Shown: one piece after another, positions 46,201 through 56,400 of the stretch
How positions within the stretch are numbered: the first letter of the stretch is position 1
Layout of the letters: each line of letters begins with the position of its first letter
Origin: Tribonema minus
Taxonomy: Eukaryota; Sar; Xanthophyceae; Tribonematales; Tribonemataceae
DNA length: 64,000 bases
Assembly (NCBI GenBank): GCA_017506865.1
Contig: JAFCMP010000068.1
Location: 124,001 to 188,000, forward strand
Reading direction: 5' to 3'
Made by a program: the position numbers and the translations under genes
Notes under the pieces: generated by a model
The model's input: the letters and a program-made list of their open reading frames with translations, nothing else
Told to the model about the DNA's origin: nothing
The model's database searches: none

Positions 46201-49200
46201 TGCGGACGGCGAGCAGGGTTATGATTAGGATTAGGCTTAGAATTAGGATTAGGCTTAGAGTTACTGTTAGTACAGGGTCAGGATTAGGATTAGGGTCAGG
46301 ATTAGGGCTAGGGTTAGGGTTGGGGTTAGGGTTAGGGTTAAGTTTAGGGTTAGGGTTAGGTTCGGGGTTGGGGTTAGGCGCAAAGGCGATCTGGAATTCC
46401 GCGGCCACCTGTGGCCCGGGCGACCGTGAGCGGGACATGTGAACAAGGCAGAGCTACTGTAAAGCTCTGCGCTGGCGCACCTGCTGACTTCAGCACCATT
46501 CGTGAACGAGGCGGCAAGTGTACACAGCCGGTGGGCGTGCGGGCTTCTTGCGACCCTCTGCGACACGCAGGCAAAAGCCAAAGCGCCCATTCATGAACAC
46601 GCTGTGCAAGAGGGGGCGCAGGCACGTACACAAAACCGATGGTGAAACCTCAATCGTGCCGGGCTTGACGCACCCGAGCGTGCGCGCCGTGAGCTGCGTG
46701 CATGCGCTTTCCGTGCTCCCGCTGCCCTCAGCTACTGCTGATGTCCCCTCGACACTGCACAGGCTGCGCGCTAGTGCGCTTCTACGCATGCAATGTATGG
46801 GCGCCGCAGAGAAGGTTCCGAGAACAGTCTTGGGGCGTCAGTCCACTCCCCAGCCGGCACCAGGTCCATATGCCCATTACCCACGGCCAGTCTGCACAGA
46901 TGGCGTTACGCCAGTACGCGTACGTGTGCAGCGAGCTTGTGAGGCGCCTCTGCCTGCGCCGTTCTGCCCTGGAGGGACAGTGCGCGGAAACCTTAGAAGG
47001 GTCGCGGTACCGGCTGCCCCCCAGCTTCAGCGGGGGTGGATGACGATGTCAACCCCCCAAAACACTGCGAAGTCGCATCCTCGTGGGGGAGCGGGAGAGG
47101 TGACACCACGGATTGGCATGCGCCGTACCGACGCGGCGGTCAGCAGTAAGCACTCGGCGGCATACGTGAGTTGAAGTGCGCAATTCGGCAGGTGAAGTGT
47201 CATCATCATCATCACAACAACAACAACAACACAACAACACCCACGTTGGGCGTCCTCTTGTACTTGAGGCCGCGCTTGACGGTGAAGTCCGCCTCCTGCT
47301 GCAGCGCCTGCTCCCCCGCCCACTGCTGATAGCGCGCCGCCAGGCCCATTGCGAGGGGGGCGCTGAACTGCGGCGGCGATGCCGTCACGGGCTGAGCGCT
47401 GCCGTGCTGCGGAGCTCTGCCGCTGCGGCCTTTCGGCTTTGCGGGCTTTGTGAGCTGCTTCCCATAGGGGGACCAGTGCGCGCGCTCCATATCCTGCACG
47501 CGCGCAGCAAGCAGGGACAATGATCGGCCAGAAAAAGTGCTTAGGGTTAGGGTTAGGGTTAGGTCAGGGTTAGGTTTTCACTGTGAGTATTGGGGGCTTT
47601 TGCTACTTGCTGAGGCCCTTGAAGTTTAATCCAGCTGATGTGACTGCCAGCTGTGGAGTGCGTCTTGCCGCGCCGCACGAGCGCGCCGACGGCTCGTACG
47701 ACATTGCGGCTGCACGAAGCGGCTCGTGACAGCGCGGCCGCACGTGCGTGGCGGCAGGAGCGAATGCATCACGCAGCACGCGCGCGTTTGGTTCGTTCAT
47801 GGATGGACTCATTCACCACTGAATCACCAGCTCGCCGGAGCGCAGCAGCACGGTGCTGCAACTGAAGTGTCAAGAGTCCCGGGTCACATGTCATGAGTTG
47901 CCATCTCCATGAGTCGAGTCAAGAGTCACAAGGCGCCGCCCTGAGTGTTCCCAGTCCGCAACTATCCTGTCGGGGCCCGTGTGGTGGGTTCTGATGCGCA
48001 GGCATGTAGCAATTCTGTTGACGTCGAAGTGCCGCCGAAGTGCGCATGCACGACGTGACCGCGGCGTGCCATATCGGGTTTGGAATGAAACATCCTCGAA
48101 GCGATTCAAGGGGGCATACTACTACAACAAGAGGGGCTCGCAGCCTTCACATACACATGCCTGCTACCCTCAGAAGGAAGGCTGACCTGTGCGACCCGTT
48201 CGCTCGTGACTGACGACTCATGACTCATACGGGAGCGGGGACTCGCGTATATGACTCTGTTGAGGCGCGCCATGTCAAAGCAGCGCACCTGTTTGCTGGT
48301 GACTCACGACTCATGACTTGTACAGGTGTAGGGACTCACGTATATGATTCGGTTGAGGCGCGCCATGTCGAAGCAGCGCACCAGCCGCAGGCGCTCCAGG
48401 CACTGCGCGCGGCGCGCCGCGTCGATGCGCTTCTGCGCGGTTGCGGGGTCAGCGCGCAGTTGAGCAGTGTGTTGATAAATGAATCCGGTATGCGTGGTGA
48501 GTACGTACAGTATGGTGCAAGTGGGTCAAAGAGTGCGTGGATGAATCAATCTGGCCTGCGTGGTGAGTGTGTGTGGTATGGTGCATATGGGACAGGCTTC
48601 GTGCTACTTAAATCTGTAGTGTAAGTGTGTGGCCCACGCGTCGATGCTTCTCTGCGCGGCGCGGCATGCAGTAGAGCGGTATGCGTTGACAGCATTGGCC
48701 TACATGATTGGCAGGTGTGTGTGCTGTGATGCACTCCAAACGCGCTGAGAGGGCGCACAAAAACACCCAGGCGGTCCATGTCCAGCTGAGCAGTGTGTGT
48801 TGACAGTGTTGGTGCGCATGATTGGCAGGCATGTACGGTATGATGCACTCAGTACAAGTGCGTGCTGTGGGGCGTGAGAACGCCCAGGTGGTTCATGTCC
48901 CCAAAGCCAAGCCGCTTGCATGTGGCTCACACGTAGCACCCCTGCACGCTGCGTACCTACCCACCTCTGCGCGCGACTAGCCGATGCACCCTATTCGTAG
49001 CCCTACCCCCAGCCCTAACCCCTAACCCTACTCTCGACCCTCATCCGGCCCCAACTCTAGCCCTGACCCGATACCTTTTGCGCGTGCCCCCCCCCCCCCC
49101 CCCCCCCCCCCCTTGTGCAACCCGTTGCGTAATTACCTCTGCGCGCGACCAGCCGATGCACAGCGCGCGCAGCCGCGCGCGCCCAACCGCCCAGTACGCC

Positions 49201-52200
49201 CGCAGAAACCCCTGGCACGCGACGACGTGCGCACGGTACGCGCGCGCCGCGCCGATCGCCAGCAGGCACGAGCTGCGCTCCCGCGAGGGGCGCGCCTGCG
49301 CGAGGAACGTTCTCAGCAGCGCCGCCGCGGCGTGCTGCGTGCGAGTGGCGGCGGCGGCGCGCGCGCGCGCGTGGCGGCGCGCTGCAGCGGGCGGAGCACC
49401 TGACGCGTCGTGCGGCGCGGGAGAGGGGGTGAAGTGAGGGCGTGCAAGCGCACGCCGAGCGCCGAGCGCATGTCGCATGTGGTGCGGTTGAAACTGCAGA
49501 AGCTCAGCAGGATTGTTGCGTGCGGCCCCTAAGGTAAAGCGGCGGCGCGCTGCAGCGGGCGGAGCACCTGACGCGTCGCGAGGCGCGGGAGAGGAGTTGA
49601 GGTGAGGGCGCGCGAGCGCGGGCCGCTAGTGGGTGCGGCGCACGGCGGAGGGCGTGATGCATGGTGTGGTTGAAGTTGCACAAGCTCAGCAGGAATAGGC
49701 GTGGGACTGTGACTTGAAGCTCAGAGGGGAGCGTCGCCCGAAGCGCTGCATGTCCTCACTCAGCGCTTGCAAATGCACTTTGGCCATCTCTCACACAGGG
49801 GACTGACAGAGGCGTTGAGTCGTGTGATTGTTGATAGTGTGTCTCGCGCACACCTGCCACACTGGAGCAGGCCCCCAAACAGCTGCACATACATAGGTAT
49901 ATAGGTAGACAGACACGCGCTGACTGGCGCGGCGCGCGGTGCGCTCAGAAGTTACTAGCGCAATGGCGATTGCGCTGCCATCGTGTGGTGCCGCGCTCCC
50001 CAGCCGTGAATCTGCAACTACGGGCGGCACCATCAACCTCGGCCTGCCTGGCAAGCACGGCCTGATCCAGGCCGTTGATGGCGATGCGCACTGACAGCCC
50101 TGCGCGCATGTACACGCCGTCAACCTTGCTCTAACCCTCAGCATCGCTCAATCCTAACCTTGAGCCTTAACCTCATCCTGACCAAGGTCCCAACTCTAAC
50201 CCTGAGCCTGACCCTCACCCTCACTATCACCTTAGCCCTGAGCCCTGTTCCAACCCGGACCCCAACCCCCAACCCTAACCCCCTCACCCGCTAACTCTGA
50301 ATCCCCGTCTTTGATGCTGACCCCAACTTCAACCCCTCTCCCCTCACCCGCTTGATGAGCCCCAGCGCGCGTCGAATGCGCGCCCACATCACTCAAACCC
50401 TCACCCTGAACCTTAACCTCATCCTGACCCAGACCCCGACTCTAACCCTGACCCTCGCCTTCACCCTTGCTATGACCCCTACCCTGATTCCTCGCCCTCT
50501 CCCCCCCAACCTCAACCCTAACCCTACGCCCTCACCCGCTTGATGGGACCCAGCGCGCGTCGAATGCGCGCCCACGCGAGCGCGCGCTGGCGCCGCCTGT
50601 AGGCCCTCTGTATCACTGCCGCTGGCGCCTGCTGTTGCAGGATTGCGTGGCGTCGCTCCCGCTGCGTGCATGGCTCAGCAGTTGTGGTGCAGGTGGTCAG
50701 TCGATGAGGCGGGAATGTGCGCTTGAGGTATGAGTGCTTGGGTGACTCGAGGCGCGTGGTACAGCAGTGCTTTATTCAAGTGCGTAGCACCCGCTCCGGA
50801 CGGAACTGCAAACGCGCACCCAGTCACTGGGTTACGTTGCGCATTGACATACTTGTTGCGCACATCAAGAGCACATGCCGCTGCACTTCCAGAGGTGCCT
50901 TTGAGTACTTCAACTTCAATGCACCTGTGAGGGACTCCGATTGCCTGACTGTGCGTGCTGTTGACACATCAGCCATATCATGTACATAGCCGGTGCTTGC
51001 TCCGCTGTGAAGTGCATTGCACCAGTGGCTCCTGGAAGGGGTAGTGAGGACCCGAGCAAGGCCATGCCATGCTGTGGCAGCGCCCTGATGACGCGGCGAG
51101 GCATACCCTGACGCTCGGCAACGTCCGATGCCATTCACAGACACCTTCTAAAACCATTACACGCCTACCGAAAGCACGGCCACCATCATCGCATCAGTGC
51201 ACTCCAGAGGCACGCAAATGGCAGCCATGCTCACCTGTCTGCTTGTCAGCGGCGACTGTCAAACACATCAGGTGAAGCCATCGGCGCGGAAACGGTACAT
51301 AGCCATGCGTACTCACCTCTCTTGTAGTCAGCGCTCGCCACGCCCTCAGCACGCGCCGCGCGGCCGCGACGGCGGCGCGCCTCTCGGAGCGCTGCTGCTC
51401 CTGTTCCGCCTCGCCGCGCGCGTCGCGCCGCGTTTGGTTCCTGCCAGCACAATGCAGACATGTGTAGATGCATTGGATTCCTCCTTGATGCTTGTACTGT
51501 ATGATTGATGGTACTCTCCCTAGTCTTGCCAGTCGTGAACCCGGCGTCATTGGTGATTGTAGAGAACATTCGCTTGGTGTGGAGATCACTTTTGTGGTGG
51601 CTTAAAGCGTCCCATGCGTTCAAACGCATGAGACACGGTGACCACAAACTCCAGAGGTCCAGGACACATAAAGCAGCGAGTTGGCAACTGCGCACCAGCA
51701 CCTGATCGTGCAAAAGCATACAATGCGTACGCCGCAGTGCGAAGCAGTGGCTTGAAGTTTGCGCCGTCCGACACGGTCTGCTCAGCACGCAGCATACAAA
51801 CAGGCATACCAGTGTCCGGAACTGACATGCTTTGCTTGTCAGCAGCACAGTAGGCGAGTCTGGGAACTTCAAAGCAGCAACCATCAGGTCCCCATGGCTA
51901 CAGAATTGCTGACGCATGTACCACTGTAGTGGCAGGCCGGGTAGCGCGGTACGCATCAGACAGAACCGCTTGTCCGCATCGTGCAAACGAGACACCGTGC
52001 GCCCCCCGCTTCTGCCGCGTTCATTCACATCGCAGCCCGTTGACTGATGTCTCCTTGAAGCGCAACAGCACGCTGCGCCCGCTCTGCGCCCGAGTTCACT
52101 CTCGCACGGACCATCAGCGCCTGCGGTCTTCTGGCTCACACACGGCCAAGGCAGCACGAACTCCTCTCGTACTCGAATCACGACTCACTGACCTGCATTC

Positions 52201-53312
52201 TGTGAGTTCGCTGCGCAGGTGACGCTCCCTCCGCGCGTGCGCCTCCGCCCTGCGGCGCGCCACGCCCGCCAGCCGCTGCGCGTCGCAAGAGCGCGCCGCC
52301 GCCAGCGACGCGTCGCGCGCCATCGCCGCGTCGAGCTCGACGAACTGCGCCGCAGCAGACGGCAGGCGTCGCACTGTGAACAGGCTTCAGGAATTGTGCA
52401 GAATAGTCTACCAATCTTGGAGCGCGTGCTGCCATGATTGACGTCTCGCGCGCCAACGGCACGTCTGGCTCGACGAACTGCTCGGCAGCAGGCATTGCAA
52501 GTTATAACTTAACAGCAGCTGCATCTCATGCCGCTGCTTGGATGGCTTATCACCATCCCCAGCCATGGCTGAGGGCTGTGCTGCTAAATGGCGGGTCATC
52601 GTATCATTCTCTAGTAGACATTATGTGAAGGTTGCTGGTGCAAAGGCGCGCGTTCCCAGAAGTGGGCAGCAAGTGCTCTTGCGTACATTGACGACGACAC
52701 CAGTCACTGCTGTTGTTGTGCCTACTTGACTCGTGGTTTACTTGAGTCACTCACCTGCAGATCAACCAGCGACGCTGCAAATGTACTCAAGCTGTCGCCC
52801 GCATCACCAATTCCGCCAGTCCATTCCGCAGCGCTCTGCATCGTGCTCACAGCGCCGACCACATTGACAGCCGCACGCCAATGGGATCGAGCTGCGCCCC
52901 TTGGCGACTGAATCGCGTGCTGAGGCAATCGATCAACGCTGCTCTCGCGTGGTACAGTTGCGCAAGGCGCGAGATTTCGACAACCATTGGGTGGTCTGCC
53001 TGTGCTACATGGAGGCTGCTGCGACGGACGCACCGGCATCTGAAAGACCTCCGACGATACTAGAGGACCATGTTTTGGCATTGTCTTGCACTGGTTCGGC
53101 TCCATTGAGAGCAGGGTGACTAGCGTGCGCAGGCGCAGTCGCTCTTTGAGCTCAGCTGGCGTGCGCCTACGGCGCTGTTGCTGCTGTTGCCGGAGGACGG
53201 CAGCTGCTTGTACCTTCTCCTGTTGCTGCTGCAGCTGACTTTGAAGCCATTGGTGGCGCAACCTCGATGCGTACGGCAAAATTGTCATTTTCTTCTGCCT
53301 CAGTAAAATCAT
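43258..53312 (-). CDS. IQ-motif, helix-rich protein of unknown family, 13 exons
   Basis: Exons (minus): 53312-52755, 52344-52193, 51440-51317, 50661-50536, 49334-49137, 48432-48340, 47493-47245, 46199-46117, 45760-45637, 45202-45162, 44793-44673, 43515-43258, plus possible missed small exons; all phases fit, giving about 708 residues. The N-terminus has Gln-rich coiled coil (LQSQLQQQQEKVQAAAVLRQ). An IQ calmodulin-binding motif, AAVIQRAYRRRQR, is near residue 292, flanked by Arg/Trp-bearing helices (RRVLRAWRAL; GFLRAYWAVGRARLRAL) that recall tandem IQ/Sfi1-type helices. The C-terminal half has helical blocks (IIKQALLRRALAEARKRF; KLSLGALRELFLVH). Calmodulin/centrin binding, perhaps at cytoskeleton or basal body, is inference. 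A second in-frame ATG is at 53288. The intron after 46117 has a GC donor. The 49334 acceptor is the least certain. Confidence 0.7.
43495..43690 (-). repeat. Acceptor echo of the last IQ-gene exon
   Basis: The true acceptor and exon start (VYDSDGCDS, 43495-43530) is copied about 115 bp upstream in gene sense (43605-43650), with the CGCTGTCGTAGACC block and 'GCACGTTAGCGTT/GGGGTTT' neighbours shared. Confidence 0.75.
46215..46385 (+). repeat. Interstitial telomere-like TTAGGG array in an IQ-gene intron
   Basis: About 170 bp of TTAGGG-like units, degenerate at the left (GATTAGGATTAGG) and cleaner at the right (GGGTTAGGGTTAGGG). It ends 14 bp before a short open segment (VAAEFQIAFA) whose status as an exon is unclear. 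Confidence 0.9.
47541..47577 (+). repeat. Short interstitial telomere-like repeat
   Basis: TTAGGGTTAGGGTTAGGGTT followed by a drifted unit, in the intron upstream (gene sense) of the 47493 exon. Confidence 0.9.
48190..48400 (-). repeat. Donor echo of the 48432-48340 IQ-gene exon
   Basis: GGGACTCACGTATATGATTC with TTGAGGCGCGCCATGTC at the true exon end is repeated at 48237-48290 with few changes. The copy lies downstream of the donor in gene sense. Confidence 0.88.
48478..48860 (-). repeat. Two further local duplications in an IQ-gene intron
   Basis: 48479-48540 and 48541-48600 share TGCGTGGTGAGT and GTATGGTGCA at a ~62-bp period. 48665-48735 and 48795-48855 share GTTGACAG, CATGATTGGCAGG and TGATGCACTC at a ~130-bp period. 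Confidence 0.75.
49000..49075 (-). repeat. Degenerate telomere-like C-strand repeat
   Basis: CCCTAACCCCTAACCCTACTC-like units immediately left of a 26-base C-run (49087-49112). Both lie in the intron just inside the donor of the 49334-49137 exon. Confidence 0.75.
49370..49690 (-). repeat. Duplication (~165-bp period) beside the 49334 exon
   Basis: GCAGCGGGCGGAGCACCTGA (49384-) is repeated at 49555-, and the match continues through GCGGGAGAGG and GTGGTTGAA-type sequence. It includes the alternative acceptor 'GTCAG' of this exon, so it may be another acceptor echo. Confidence 0.8.
50140..50580 (-). repeat. Telomere-like CCCTAA/CCCTGA field containing a donor echo
   Basis: Degenerate CCCTAACC/CCCTGACC units fill most of 50140-50535. 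The end of the 50661-50536 exon (GCGCGCGTCGAATGCGCGCC) is repeated at about 50365-50385 with its donor, and the telomere-like spacer is repeated with it, so exon end plus spacer were duplicated as one ~190-bp unit. Confidence 0.85.
52425..52500 (-). repeat. Acceptor echo upstream of the 52344 IQ-gene exon
   Basis: In gene sense, GCAG plus TTCGTCGAGC at the true exon start (FVELDAAMARD) is copied ~130 bp upstream as GAGCAG plus TTCGTCGAGCCAGACG (FVEPDVPLARE). Both copies have usable acceptors and an open frame. Confidence 0.85.
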
Positions 53313-53434
53313 TCACAAACTTCAACAGTTACAGACTTGAAGAAGTGAACTTCAACAGTACAGTTGAAAGTGTGTGTGAGGCAATGCAGTGCTCCGGTCT
53401 ACTAAGGCGCTAGGAGGCAGTGCAGGCGCCGTCG
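53313..53434. promoter_or_regulatory. Compact bidirectional promoter, IQ gene / GT8 gene
   Basis: The two start codons lie 122 bp apart on opposite strands. The gap has several TTGAAG/CTTCAA words in both orientations (ACTTCAACAG, GACTTGAAG, CAGTTGAAAG), an unusual local density for the window. Confidence 0.6.
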
Positions 53435-56400
53435 ATGTCCTTGTCATCCCAGCTGGCGATGGTGTGCATAGGCACCGTCGTGCTTGTGCAGGTACACATG
53501 CACTTGAAGTTTAGTTTTGAGCCCCTTCCTGCTTTTCGGCACCCGCTTGTCTGTCGGTCTTCATGTAAACCATGGCGCTGCCGTTTCAATAGGATACCGA
53601 TGTCTGCTGCGTGCGTGGTGCCTTGCAGCTGGTGATGCACCTTATGGCCATCGCCAGCTTGCCTGCACTGACGAAGACGGTGCTTCACATGGCGACACAC
53701 AGTGGTCTTCAGCCAGCGGAGCAGAACCAGCAGCAGCCGAGTCCGGAACCGGAAGAGGTCTTGGCGCCCACCGTGGCGTATGCTGTGACCATAACTCGCA
53801 TAGACGAGGGCGATGCTGGGCAGACGCTGCTGGATGCCATTGAGGTACGTCCTGTTTGATAAACATTTCAGGTATGTGATGGCTCGTCTGCAATCCTGCA
53901 TGAGCACAATATACCTTGTAGTTCAGCATGGAATTTTCAGCTTGTGCTAGCCGATCCTACCAACATTTGCGGCCTAGATGTAAAGCACAGAGCAGCCGAT
54001 CCCACCAACATGTGCGGCCTACATGTAGAGCACAGAGCAATTGAAGGACTCACAAGCAAGCGGGCAAGCTGCACACGGCTGCGATCTGGCCACACGCCGT
54101 GCAGCTATCGGCGCTGACGTGAGACGCAGATGCTGGGCATCTGGTGCTTCGGCCTGCAGCAGTCCAAGGGAGCTGCGCCAAAGCTCTCACAAAGCCTGGA
54201 CAAGACGATGGCGTGGCTGAGGCACCCCGCGCATGCGTCACGCGCGCCGCGCCTGTGCACGCAGCAGCTGGCTCTCACAATACCAATCGCGCGCCGTTGC
54301 CTGACCTTCACTTGCTCGTCCTCCCGAACAGGTGTTGTGTCTGTCCATAGGGTTAGGGTTAGGATTAGGGTTAGGGTTAGGGTTAGTGAGACAAGGTATT
54401 CAAGCATATGCCGCCAGTCCATCTACTGAAGTACCCCCTGCACACGTAACTCGCCATGCACTTGTGCATGCGGCAGCTGGCGTTAACAACACCAGTCCCA
54501 CGACAATACCTCACCATACCTTGGTTTGGGCTGGACCTGCGCCAATAAGTTTTGCTGCTGTAAGCATTTTTCATACTTGAATACACTCTTCTCAACAACT
54601 TTACTCGATACGATTTTTCTTTAATTGTGGTCCTCGCCAACAGGTGCTGGGCCTGTCCATAGACAGCGTATGCCGCCGGTCCAAGTACGACTGCGCCAAG
54701 GTGGCCTTCGTAGATCCCTCGGTTCGCGCGGAGCGCAGGGGCCCCCTGAGCGCGCTGGGGTGGCGCGTGCTGGAGAGGGGGGTGCCGCTGGACATTGCGC
54801 AGATCGAGGGCGAGAAGCTGAGGAACAGGATCGACAAGAGCGGCTGCTGCGGCGGTCAGTGCGCGCACGATAGATAATATCGCACCGTTGCACACTACAT
54901 TTCTATGTGCACATACCGTCACTCTCAAAAAAGCGTACGCGGCGTGCACGACTGAGCTAGCAAAAGCGAGGTCCACCAGGAAGGGCTGTCGCGGCGGCGC
55001 GCGCACGCACGCGCTCATTGCCCTGGCAATGCCTTTGCGTGCATTGCGTCAGCGGCCTCAGCAGCTGCGAGCTGCGGGAGCCAAGGGTGGGCAGGAGCCC
55101 GGGGGCAGGTTGGCAGAGAGCGGAGCTGCCGGCGGTGCGCTGGGTGCGGTAGCATCAGTCTGGCTTGAGCATTCATGCGTGTCGAGCGCACATGAGGTGT
55201 TCAAGGACGTGGAGTCAGGGTTAGGGTCAGGGTTAGTGTGGGCTGCCGATCGCTGCAATCCCCTGAGTCCTGCACGCTCACAGTTAGGGTTAGGGTCGGG
55301 TTAGGGGTAGGGTTAGCGCCTTCAGCCGTCTTGAGGAGCAGCATCGGTGCCGACAAGAGCGGCCGCGTGCCAGTCTTGCTGGCATCGTTCTGTACAGCAA
55401 CTTGCATCAAGCGTGCCCGCGAGTGTGAGGTACTGTACCCTGGTACGGCCTGCCAAGGTGTCGCACGGCACCATTTCATGTGGCTGTGGCCAGCGCGTGC
55501 ACTGGAATCAGTTCAGGCAGCTGTGGCGTCACGTGCATTGGGATGAGGGAACGCACCGATATTGTTTGACAACGCTCAAGTGGGCCACAACTGGGGTGCT
55601 CGGGCATGGGGCGCCTGGACAGTTGTCTTCCGTCGACGCAAGTATTTCAAAGTGGCAGTCGCTGAATGCGATGCGCACTGTGCCAGTTCACCCACTGCTC
55701 TACTTAGCATCAAGGCACTAGCATCATGCTGCTGGATTGCTGCCCACTCCTCACCACTGCTGAGTCACCATTGACTACTGGTGAGACTCTGAGTCACCAG
55801 TGACCACCATGAGCACTATGCACTTTGACACATGATGAGATCCTCATGTGGCAGGTTCGGCATCGAATGACGCTGTTGCACTTGGCACACTCCCTGCATC
55901 TTGCATGCCTGCACCGTACTGACGAAAGTATAGGCTGGAACTGGCGAGCGACAGCAGCCACGCATAGGTTCTGACATACATTTCGTCTTGTACATATCTC
56001 GCCCCATGCGCAGCGAGCGAGCTGATCAAGCTGTGGGCCTTTAGCCTCACCGAGTACTACAGGTCAGCGCACCCACTGCAGCGCGCAATGAATGTCGCTC
56101 GTGTGTCGACCACTACAGCACTCAATGAATGCTGCGCATGTGTCGACGTCTACGCCAAGCGCATATGGCTCAGACTTGTAGGCGCAGGACGGGTGCAGCT
56201 TGCAGCGGAAGATGCACAGTGTGGCGAAATGGTGCTCACTCTGCAGCAGACCAGGCATGCCCCATACCCCACCGGGTGTTGAAGTAGCAGTGTGTAGCCA
56301 TCCTCGAACTGAGGCATGCTGCTGCAGATGCAGTACGTGCATCGCGCTGTGACAGGTGGCGCTGGAGGCTGCTCTCGATACGAGAAAATCAAGTGCGTCG

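Noticed and set aside
46386-46440. Short exon encoding VAAEFQIAFA in the IQ gene
   Set aside because: It has a good acceptor (ccacag) but runs straight into telomere-like repeats without a donor; the exons on either side join in phase without it.
51246-52181. 311-codon minus-strand frame
   Set aside because: It contains the true IQ-gene exon 51440-51317, but the extension reads through introns on both sides and joins neither neighbour exon in phase.
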